A stretch of 12,352 bases of DNA, taken from assembly GCA_002369055.1 (NCBI GenBank), contig DFEL01000115.1, forward strand, positions 1 to 12,352. Reading direction: 5' to 3'. Under the pieces are notes generated by a model. The model was not told where the DNA came from. It searched no databases and was given only the letters and a program-made list of their open reading frames with translations. A program made the translations under genes and the position numbers. The DNA is from Cyanobacteria bacterium UBA3803. GTDB lineage: Bacteria > Cyanobacteriota > Vampirovibrionia > Gastranaerophilales > Gastranaerophilaceae. Positions 6,967 through 12,352 of the stretch are shown here, piece after piece. Every line of letters starts with the position of its first letter. Position 1 is the stretch's first letter.

Positions 6967-7238
6967 GCATTAATGATAAATTATTCAAAGTAAAATATGT
7001 AAGTGATAATGTTTCACACTTGACACCTGACCATGAAAAATGTAAAAATTGTATCAGAAAAACATGTACATTCATTTGTCCCGCTCAAGTTTGGGAATGG
7101 GATGATGAAAAAAACACATTAACAGTAAATTACGAAAATTGCCTTGAATGCGGTGCGTGCAGAGTTGCTTGCGATATGCAATGTATTGATTGGAAATATC
7201 CAAAAGGCAACAAAGGCGTAACTTTTAAACAAGGCTAA
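6963..7238 (+). CDS. fixX: FixX ferredoxin-like protein
   Basis: Small iron-sulfur partner of FixC, 91 residues, the normal FixX length. The N-terminal group C27, C30, C35 and C39-P is the degenerate first cluster region seen in the family. The second group is a complete C60-x2-C63-x2-C66-x3-C70 motif (NCLECGACRVAC), enough for one [4Fe-4S] cluster. The C-terminal IDWKYPKGNKGVTF is the FixX signature ending. The ATG overlaps the fixC TGA, so translation is coupled and a 1:1 complex is expected. The next gene follows after 16 bases with a strong Shine-Dalgarno, suggesting a three-gene operon. Confidence 0.92.
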   Translation: MSINDKLFKVKYVSDNVSHLTPDHEKCKNCIRKTCTFICPAQVWEWDDEKNTLTVNYENCLECGACRVACDMQCIDWKYPKGNKGVTFKQG

Positions 7239-7254
7239 TAATAAGGAGGCATTT

Positions 7255-7635
7255 ATGGAACAAGAAATGAAAGAAGAATACTCAAATCAAAAACGTCGTT
7301 GGTATGATAAAGACCCTGTGTTATCTCAGGCAATGAATACACTTGAACATTCTGATGATGAAACTCAAATCAGAATAGCACTTAATTTGATTAAAATTAT
7401 TATCGAACACAATATTGAAAATGATAAGTATGAATCGGTTGAAGATGTTATATCAGCAGTTCAATCAGGACAAAGTGACTCAAGAAACGGTCGTTGGTAT
7501 GATATTGACGGTACTTTAAAAACAGCAATGACAATGTTACAAAATTGTCCTGAAGCAACTCAAAGCATTATTGCTAAAGAAATGGCTAAGATGGTTATTG
7601 ACAAAATTAAAGAAGATGACGAAGGATTAGAATAA
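7255..7635 (+). CDS. Unknown two-repeat protein with WYD motifs
   Basis: I do not recognise this 126-residue, acidic, soluble protein. It is an internal duplication with a constant 65-residue offset: R15-W16-Y17-D18-x-D20-x2-L23-x2-A26-M27-x2-L30 matches R80-W81-Y82-D83-x-D85-x2-L88-x2-A91-M92-x2-L95. T37-Q38, A42, K47 and I50 also recur at T102-Q103, A107, K112 and I115. At DNA level GTCGTTGGTATGATA occurs identically at 7295-7309 and 7490-7504. Each half looks like two or three helices, so a small all-helical repeat is likely. There is one cysteine (C98), no signal peptide and no metal motif. AAGGAGG at 7243-7249 gives a strong start, and it follows fixX by 16 bases, so an accessory or regulatory role for FixCX is possible by context only. 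Confidence 0.85.
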   Translation: MEQEMKEEYSNQKRRWYDKDPVLSQAMNTLEHSDDETQIRIALNLIKIIIEHNIENDKYESVEDVISAVQSGQSDSRNGRWYDIDGTLKTAMTMLQNCPEATQSIIAKEMAKMVIDKIKEDDEGLE

Positions 7636-7640
7636 AACAT

Positions 7641-7672
7641 AAAAAACGAGAGATTTAAATCTCTCGTTTTTT
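7641..7672. terminator. Perfect 32-base palindromic bidirectional terminator
   Basis: Bases 7641-7656 (AAAAAACGAGAGATTT) are the exact reverse complement of 7657-7672. The core stem ACGAGAGAT/ATCTCTCGT with a TTAA loop is flanked by A6 on one side and T6 on the other, giving a proper U-tract in both directions. It ends the fixC-fixX-WYD transcript and, from the other side, the minus-strand transcript of the secreted protein, whose stop codon lies one base away. Confidence 0.9.
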
Positions 7673-7673
7673 A

Positions 7674-8234
7674 TTACAACATCTTTGAACGTAACAATAT
7701 ATAATATCGTTTTGAGCCATAATATATTGTCATCGAAATAAAGTCATTGTCTATATCATCAATCTCCAAAAATGTATCCGGAGATTTTTTACGCTTTGCA
7801 GAATTTGCCTTACCCACTAAGTGTATAAAACCAATATGAATTTTTTGAGAAGGTGTAAGTTTTTCTTTTGGCAAATTTTGTTCATAAAAACCAGGTGGCA
7901 CAATTTCTTCTTTATAACAAGGTATTGTTGCTCTTACAACACCGTTTTCTTTAAATAAAACATACCACTTACCCTCGTGTTCACGTGGCGTCAAAAGATA
8001 ATATCCTGGTTCAATTTTTTGTTTTTTAAAATAAACTTCTTGATTAAGTCTTAAAAGAGGGTATGGAGCCCAAGCATAATTTTTTATATCATAAAATTGA
8101 TCGGGGTCAATTCCATGAATATATTTGAAAGTCGGATCTTCTAAATTATTATAAATACGTACATAATCAATATCTGCAAGCACAAATTGATTTGAACATA
8201 TAAATAAAACAAGTAACAGTAATAATTTTTTCAT
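7674..8234 (-). CDS. Secreted protein of unknown function
   Basis: A 186-residue protein with a classical Sec signal peptide: MKK, then LLLLLVLFICSNQFVLA, with likely cleavage after A20 (VLA-DIDYV). No lipobox is seen (C13 lies in the hydrophobic core). The mature part is rich in Tyr, Pro, Lys and beta-type segments, for example EPGYYLLTPREHEGKWYVLF (about 76-95) and YYGSKRYYILLRS at the end. I recognise no domain. It starts 48 bases after the plsY stop with no separated Shine-Dalgarno (AAGG touches the ATG) but with a promoter-like element at 8241-8268. The reading frame is real given signal peptide, terminator and spacing; the role is unknown. Confidence 0.75.
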   Translation of the reverse strand: MKKLLLLLVLFICSNQFVLADIDYVRIYNNLEDPTFKYIHGIDPDQFYDIKNYAWAPYPLLRLNQEVYFKKQKIEPGYYLLTPREHEGKWYVLFKENGVVRATIPCYKEEIVPPGFYEQNLPKEKLTPSQKIHIGFIHLVGKANSAKRKKSPDTFLEIDDIDNDFISMTIYYGSKRYYILLRSKML

Positions 8235-8240
8235 ACCTTT

Positions 8241-8268
8241 ATTGTAATTATTTTTTTCATAAAGGCAA
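8241..8268 (-). promoter_or_regulatory. Promoter TTGCCT-N16-TACAAT directly at the secreted-protein gene
   Basis: On the minus strand TTGCCT (-35) and TACAAT (-10) are 16 bases apart. The -10 ends 6 bases before the ATG at 8234, predicting transcription from the start codon itself. It sits in the gap after plsY. Confidence 0.45.
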
Positions 8269-8281
8269 TCAATTAACTATA

Positions 8282-8920
8282 TTATTTTCTTACTTTATTT
8301 TCTTCACCTTTAATTAAACGTTTAATATTCTCTCTATGTAAATAAATAATATAAGCAGCACCAATGGCACAATAAATTACGTATGCTATCGGTTGATGAA
8401 ATACGAACATCAAAACCGGTGCTAAAGCAACCGCAATTATAGAACCTACTGAAACATATTTAGTTGTATAAGTAATTACACCCCAAACAGCAGCCACAAT
8501 TAAACCAACAACCCAATTTAATGCCAAAATTGTACCAACACCTGTTGCAACAGATTTTCCGCCTCTAAATTTCAAATAAACAGGCTTGCTATGACCTAGA
8601 ATTACGGCAACGGCAGCAATTACCGGAGGTAAACCCCATTGTGCCTTAAAGCTTACAAATATAGCCGCTAAAACGACAGGTAACGCACCTTTCAATGCAT
8701 CCAGCACCATAACAAGAAAAAAGTAGGAAGTACCTAAAACTCTTTTAACATTTGTTGCTCCTGTTGAACCTGAACCTATTTCTCTGATATCCTTACCTGT
8801 TTTTGCTTTTACTATCAAATAACCTGTTGGTATAGAACCGATTAAATAAGCAACTGCAAAAATTATAAAAGGAATATATAGCCAACTTAAAATTTCTATA
8901 ACAAATTCAAATAATTTCAA
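8282..8920 (-). CDS. plsY: Glycerol-3-phosphate acyltransferase PlsY
   Basis: Membrane enzyme that acylates glycerol-3-phosphate from acyl-phosphate, the first step of phospholipid synthesis in the PlsX/PlsY pathway. The 212 residues hold about five to seven membrane segments. Family motifs are present: AYLIGSIPTGYLI near residue 24-36, then GSGSTGATN (motif 1; many other bacteria have SGNIGATN or SGNPGATN), KFRGGKSVATG (motif 2) and HRENIKRLIKG near the C-terminus (motif 3). The start is a TTG at 8920 chosen because AAGGAG (8928-8933) lies 7 bases upstream and the protein otherwise lacks its first membrane helix; there is no ATG nearby. It lies 34 bases after the membrane-anchored gene and also has its own promoter-like element at 8944-8972. 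Confidence 0.95.
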   Translation of the reverse strand: MKLFEFVIEILSWLYIPFIIFAVAYLIGSIPTGYLIVKAKTGKDIREIGSGSTGATNVKRVLGTSYFFLVMVLDALKGALPVVLAAIFVSFKAQWGLPPVIAAVAVILGHSKPVYLKFRGGKSVATGVGTILALNWVVGLIVAAVWGVITYTTKYVSVGSIIAVALAPVLMFVFHQPIAYVIYCAIGAAYIIYLHRENIKRLIKGEENKVRK

Positions 8921-8927
8921 AATAAAT

Positions 8928-8933
8928 CTCCTT
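8928..8933 (-). promoter_or_regulatory. plsY: Strong ribosome binding site for the TTG start of plsY
   Basis: Minus-strand AAGGAG lies 7 bases before TTG 8920. It is the main evidence that plsY begins with a non-ATG codon. Confidence 0.75.
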
Positions 8934-8943
8934 ACTTAAAGTG

Positions 8944-8972
8944 ATTATATAATATTATTTTAATATAATCAA
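8944..8972 (-). promoter_or_regulatory. Promoter TTGATT-N17-TATAAT before plsY
   Basis: On the minus strand TTGATT (8967-8972) and TATAAT (8944-8949) are exactly 17 bases apart, the best complete sigma-70-type match in the window. The -35 lies in the last codons of the upstream gene. The start point would be near 8937, leaving a leader of about 17 bases that contains the Shine-Dalgarno, so plsY can be expressed apart from the upstream genes. Confidence 0.6.
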
Positions 8973-9971
8973 ATAATTAATATCTTCTTTTGACTCCTTA
9001 TTCTTTGGCTTCTTTTTCCATAATTTAAAATGAATAGAAGCAGGATATTTCATAACCGTATAATTTAATTCTTTTTGAAAAGGTGAACCGTTATTACAAC
9101 CACCTTTTACACCGCAAACAGTACCAAGATGAATAAAATCTTTAAATACTTGAATATCTTTTGAAATATTTGTATCTTGTTGTAAAAATACCACATTTTC
9201 GGTTTTATCGGCATAAGCATAAGTAAAACCTAAATCTTTTGCATTCAAGCCTTTTAACAAAAATTCCGTTCCTAAATCACCCTTATATTTAGAAACTTCA
9301 AACAGAACTTTCAGCATATTTTCATCTTTTGAATAATTTATTTTAACTGGCATTAAATAATCAATAACAGAACACTGTGTTTTAGGTTTAGCATCAAAAT
9401 TTACCCTATCAAGTCCGATTAACATTGTAGGATTATTAATATATCTGCTTTCTTCTGACAAGCCTTTATAAGCATTTGGACCTTTTCCATAGCAAGTCAA
9501 AGCATCAATACCAATCCAAGGCTTATTATCGGCAATTTGCCCGAAAACCTCATCAGAAGGCTTATATTTTTTATTTTTAAACATACTTTCATCTACAAAA
9601 ATTTTTCTTATTTTGTAAATATCATTTCTTGTTTTATTATTAAAATCACTCATAGGATTAATGGGAATATTTCCTGTAACCCAATAATCTTCATTATATT
9701 TTTCCGACATATCAAAAAACGATTTTTTTTCTTCTTCTTCATTTTTAAATCTGTTTTCTGTATAGGTTAATTGAATATCAACATCATCAATTTCTTCATT
9801 ATCTTCTGCAAATTCTTCCTGCCAAGGCTTTTGTGATGATAATTTCAAGCCGTTTTTATTGTTTGAAGCACCTAAAAAATAGGGCTTTACAATAATATAT
9901 AGTATTGAAGCCGAAACTAAGACTATAATAATAAGAAATTTTTTAAATTGATTTTCGGTATTATTGTTCAT
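8955..9971 (-). CDS. Membrane-anchored protein of unknown function
   Basis: I do not recognise this 338-residue protein. Residues 12-33 form one hydrophobic helix after a short N-terminus with lysines at 10-11, so it looks like a single-pass anchor with the bulk outside. A strongly acidic, low-complexity region (about 51-82, many Glu/Asp) links to a C-terminal part with four cysteines (C160, C200, C286, C292), possibly disulfides. Repeated-looking glycine motifs include CYGKGPNAYKGL and CGVKGGCNNGSPF. The last 20 residues are lysine-rich. It starts 3 bases after the activase stop, with AGG of that stop region serving as a close ribosome site, so the two are translationally coupled. A link in function is only inferred from this. 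Confidence 0.75.
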   Translation of the reverse strand: MNNNTENQFKKFLIIIVLVSASILYIIVKPYFLGASNNKNGLKLSSQKPWQEEFAEDNEEIDDVDIQLTYTENRFKNEEEEKKSFFDMSEKYNEDYWVTGNIPINPMSDFNNKTRNDIYKIRKIFVDESMFKNKKYKPSDEVFGQIADNKPWIGIDALTCYGKGPNAYKGLSEESRYINNPTMLIGLDRVNFDAKPKTQCSVIDYLMPVKINYSKDENMLKVLFEVSKYKGDLGTEFLLKGLNAKDLGFTYAYADKTENVVFLQQDTNISKDIQVFKDFIHLGTVCGVKGGCNNGSPFQKELNYTVMKYPASIHFKLWKKKPKNKESKEDINYLIILK

Positions 9972-9974
9972 TAC

Positions 9975-10985
9975 CTAAGCAATATCCCAACGTCCGCAAG
10001 TTCCGCCCCAACGAGCAATAATATTACCTTGAATATCTTTAATATTTTCATAATGAGGGTGATTATGTTCATCAAGACCTTCTACAATAGTAATAACTTC
10101 GCATTGGTTAGAACAACCGTTACAATCACAAGTTATGGAAGCAAAATGCATATCGCCTACTTCCCAGCCTCTAAAAGTTGTTTCTTTATTTGTATATTGG
10201 TGATTTTCCATTGCCAATAGGGCAGCACCAATAGCACCCATAGTTTGATGGTGGTCAGGTACAACTATTGAAGTACCTAAAGTTTCTTCAAATGCTTTAA
10301 CCATACCTTTATTTGTTGCAACACCACCTTGAAATGAGATTGTAGGAAGCAAATCTTTTCCTAAAGCTAAATTTGCAAGATAATTTCTAACTAATGCTTG
10401 GCATAAACCATATAATAAATCTTCAACAGGATATCCCAATTGTTGTTTGTGAATTAAATCACTTTCCGCAAACACACCGCAACGACCTGCAATACGGGCA
10501 GGATTAGTAGATTGTAATGCGGTATCGCCAAATTCTTCAATAGGAACATTCAAACGTTGTGCCTGATGGTCTAAGAAACTTCCCGTACCTGCGGCACAAA
10601 CAGTATTCATAGCAAAATCCGTAACAATACCGTCACGTAAAATAATAATCTTACTATCTTGTCCGCCAATTTCAAGAATTGTCTGAACACCCGGTATGTT
10701 AATACTTGCAGCAACAGCGTGAGCGGTTATTTCGTTTTTAACAATATCCGCACCAACTAATGCACCTGCAAGATTACGACCACTTCCAGTTGTACCGACA
10801 CCTTTTACGTCATATTCTTGAGTCGCCTGCGATTTTAATTGATTTAATCCCTTTTGAACCGCCATAACAGGTTTACCTGCTGTACGAAGCATATAACTGT
10901 CAACGTATTTACCGTTTTCATCAACTAATGCCAGTTTTGTTGTTACTGAACCTACATCTATTCCTAAATATGTCGTTAATCCCAT
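9975..10985 (-). CDS. Acyl-CoA dehydratase activase-type ATPase (BcrAD/BadFG family)
   Basis: Activator ATPase of the HgdC type. Such proteins are homodimers with a bridging [4Fe-4S] cluster and push an electron, at the cost of ATP, into 2-hydroxyacyl-CoA dehydratases or related double-cubane cluster reductases. The ASKHA-fold phosphate motifs are clear: YLGIDVGSVTTKLAL (6-20), GTTGSGR (64-70), LEIGGQDSK (104-112), FQGGVATNKG (218-227) and TMGAIGAAL (248-256). The cluster cysteines are C130 (NTVCAAGTGSF) and C169 (GRCGVFAESD). An extra C-terminal part adds C286-x-C288-x2-C291-x3-C295 and C330 in GGTCGRWD, which resembles the connector of longer family members. No dehydratase subunit is in the window. 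Start is supported by AAGGAT about 7 bases upstream. Confidence 0.88.
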   Translation of the reverse strand: MGLTTYLGIDVGSVTTKLALVDENGKYVDSYMLRTAGKPVMAVQKGLNQLKSQATQEYDVKGVGTTGSGRNLAGALVGADIVKNEITAHAVAASINIPGVQTILEIGGQDSKIIILRDGIVTDFAMNTVCAAGTGSFLDHQAQRLNVPIEEFGDTALQSTNPARIAGRCGVFAESDLIHKQQLGYPVEDLLYGLCQALVRNYLANLALGKDLLPTISFQGGVATNKGMVKAFEETLGTSIVVPDHHQTMGAIGAALLAMENHQYTNKETTFRGWEVGDMHFASITCDCNGCSNQCEVITIVEGLDEHNHPHYENIKDIQGNIIARWGGTCGRWDIA

Positions 10986-11013
10986 TTTCTTATCCTTTTC
11001 ATCTTATTCCAGA

Positions 11014-11022
11014 ATAATAACA
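11014..11022 (-). promoter_or_regulatory. Extended -10 promoter of the activase operon
   Basis: The minus strand reads TGT-TATTAT, an extended -10, about 28 bases before the activase ATG, leaving a leader of roughly 21 bases with a Shine-Dalgarno (AAGGAT, 10992-10997). It lies just past the leuS terminator, as expected for a new transcription unit. No clear -35. Confidence 0.45.
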
Positions 11023-11043
11023 CAAACAAATATTATTGTGTAC

Positions 11044-11082
11044 CATAAAAAAGGGTTGTTAAATTTTATAAAACAACCCTTT
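11044..11082 (-). terminator. Rho-independent terminator of leuS
   Basis: An 11-bp perfect stem AAAGGGTTGTT (minus strand, 11072-11082) pairs with 11050-11060 across an 11-base AT-rich loop. On the minus strand the stem runs into CCCTTTTTTATGG, a six-T tract. It begins 8 bases after the leuS stop. Confidence 0.88.
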
Positions 11083-11089
11083 CTATTTG

Positions 11090-12352
11090 TTATTTTACAA
11101 CAATATTAACAAGTTTTTTAGGTACTACTATAACTTTAACAACCGTTTTGCCTTCAATACCTGATTTTGCTTTTGGACTTTCAAGAGCAATTTTCTTTAA
11201 TTCCTCTTGGTCTAATCCTTCATCAACTTCTATTTTATCTCTTACTTTGCCGTTTATTTGAACAACTAGGGTTATAGAACTTGATTTTGCAAGATTTTCA
11301 TCAAATTCACACCATTTTTCATCGTGAATTGATGTTTTTGCACCAAGAGAAGTCCAGATTTCTTCGCACATGTGAACCGCAACAGGCGACATTAATTTTA
11401 TTAATGTTATAACTGCAAAACTAAATACATTTTTATCTTCATCTGTCCATTGTGCTTTATTTGTCCAGTCTGAGATATAATTTGCAAGTTCTCTGTATTT
11501 TGAAATCACGGTATTAAATTGAAAATCGTTAGAAATATCATTTGTAATACCTTTTATAGAAATGTGAGCCATGCGAATTAAATCATCATTTGCCTTTGTA
11601 CGTGTTTCTGGGATAACATAATCAAGTGAAATTTTATCTTGATTAGATGCAATCATTCTCCAAACTCTGTTTAAGAATTTATAGCAGCCTTCAACACCGG
11701 CATCAGACCAATCAAAATCACGTGCAGGAGGTGAATCTGAAAGTATAAATAATCTTGCAGTGTCTGCTCCGTAATTTTGGAATATTTCATCAGGATCAAC
11801 AGTATTACCTTTAGATTTTGACATTTTAGAACCGTCTTTTAAAACCATACCTTGAGTTAAAAGATTTTTAAACGGTTCATCAAAACCAACCAAACCTAAA
11901 TCATACAACGCTTTTGTAAAAAATCTTGAGTATAGCAAGTGCAAAATTGCGTGCTCAATACCACCAACATATTGGTCAACAGGCAGCCATTTATCTACTA
12001 AATCTTTATCAAAGCATTTTTCCGAATTTCTTGCATCAGAATATCTTAAGTAATACCAACTTGAGCATACAAAAGTGTCCATTGTATCTGTTTCACGAAC
12101 TGCATGACCGCCGCAAACAGGACAAACCGTATCTTTAAATGTTTTTGAAGTCGTAATTGGAGATTTACCTACAACAGAAAAGTCTACATCCGTTGGTAAT
12201 AAAACAGGTAACTGGTCTTCCGGAACAGGCTGAATACCACATTTATCACAATATACAACAGGAATAGGTGCACCCCAATATCTTTGACGAGAAACAAGCC
12301 AATCTCTTAATCTGAATTGAGTTTTAAATTCTCCAAAACCTTTATCTACTGC
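11090..12352 (-). CDS. leuS: Leucyl-tRNA synthetase, C-terminal half (cut by window edge)
   Basis: Class Ia synthetase charging tRNA-Leu. The frame is open to the right edge, giving about 420 of the usual 800-850 residues; the ATG at 12082 is internal. From the edge one reads FRLRDWLVSRQRYWGAPIPV, then a zinc-ribbon with CDKCG and CPVCGG pairs separated by PVPEDQLPVLLP, then RETDTMDTFVCSSWYYLRY of the catalytic domain. The ATP-binding KMSKS loop is intact as KMSKSKGNTVDPDEI. The anticodon-binding helices and the small C-terminal domain (LVVQINGKVRDKIEV) follow. The N-terminal HIGH motif and the editing domain are outside the window. A hairpin terminator follows the stop. Confidence 0.97.
   Translation of the reverse strand, partial: AVDKGFGEFKTQFRLRDWLVSRQRYWGAPIPVVYCDKCGIQPVPEDQLPVLLPTDVDFSVVGKSPITTSKTFKDTVCPVCGGHAVRETDTMDTFVCSSWYYLRYSDARNSEKCFDKDLVDKWLPVDQYVGGIEHAILHLLYSRFFTKALYDLGLVGFDEPFKNLLTQGMVLKDGSKMSKSKGNTVDPDEIFQNYGADTARLFILSDSPPARDFDWSDAGVEGCYKFLNRVWRMIASNQDKISLDYVIPETRTKANDDLIRMAHISIKGITNDISNDFQFNTVISKYRELANYISDWTNKAQWTDEDKNVFSFAVITLIKLMSPVAVHMCEEIWTSLGAKTSIHDEKWCEFDENLAKSSSITLVVQINGKVRDKIEVDEGLDQEELKKIALESPKAKSGIEGKTVVKVIVVPKKLVNIVVK

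Noticed and set aside
5685..7075. Minus-strand open frames at 5685-5882, 6438-6698 and 6890-7075
   Set aside because: Antisense to fixC and fixX, which have clear family motifs.
9721..9752. T-rich run resembling a terminator or repeat tract
   Set aside because: It encodes the Glu/Lys-rich stretch of the anchored protein and has no stem.
9537..10220. Plus-strand open frames at 9537-9770 and 9948-10220
   Set aside because: Phe/Ile-rich mirror frames of the lysine-rich anchored protein and the activase.
11013..11037. AT-only inverted repeat (AATAATA / TATTATT) before the activase gene, considered as an operator
   Set aside because: Seven A/T pairs with an 11-base loop are expected by chance in such DNA, and one arm is the -10 box.
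11926..12138. Plus-strand open frame of 70 codons
   Set aside because: Antisense to the conserved catalytic region of leuS.
1..12352. Search for CRISPR arrays, tRNA/rRNA genes, transposons, toxin-antitoxin pairs and defence genes
   Set aside because: Nothing supportable was seen; genes are packed with small gaps and the large frames have housekeeping, envelope or unknown assignments.

Overview
The window is an AT-rich bacterial chromosome segment. Its best-fitting source is an uncultured gut member of the Melainabacteria/Vampirovibrionia (Gastranaerophilales-type) side of the cyanobacterial radiation. This is inferred from the prepilin style (FTLSEVLVVVGIIGVV leader with Ala at -1), a PlsY with the GSGSTGATN signature I associate with cyanobacteria, a GatD-type amidotransferase, and an anaerobic redox set (FixC/FixX and an oxygen-sensitive-type dehydratase activase). 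No tRNA, rRNA, CRISPR array, insertion sequence or phage gene was seen. Intergenic space is minimal; the longest gap without a gene is about 140 bases.

Left part (1-5625): the 3' end of a TPR protein (+) faces a two-gene minus-strand operon of a membrane GT2 glycosyltransferase followed by apt. Divergent from the GT2 gene are gatD, a UPF0104/LPG-synthase-TM-type membrane protein and, overlapping it by 8 bases, a type IV pilin-like protein. The pilin gene runs 15 bases into the 3' end of a convergent GT-B glycosyltransferase.

Middle (5652-7672): fixC and fixX overlap (ATGA), followed 16 bases later by a small two-repeat protein of unknown function with a WYD motif in each repeat. The group ends in a perfect 32-base palindromic terminator shared with the convergent gene.

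Right part (7674-12352, all minus): reading from the right, partial leuS with its own terminator, then a dehydratase activase, a membrane-anchored unknown protein, plsY, and a secreted unknown protein.

Functionally this is mostly envelope and housekeeping content: peptidoglycan amidation (GatD), phospholipid synthesis (PlsY), polysaccharide/glycoconjugate synthesis (two glycosyltransferases, UPF0104), purine salvage (Apt) and leucyl-tRNA synthesis, plus two anaerobic redox elements. I do not see a clear new defence or mobile system. The most interesting items are the duplicated WYD protein tied to fixCX, the separation of normally paired genes (FixC/X without FixA/B, GatD without MurT, activase without dehydratase), and several genes whose -10 box lies only 6 bases before the ATG, suggesting leaderless mRNAs.
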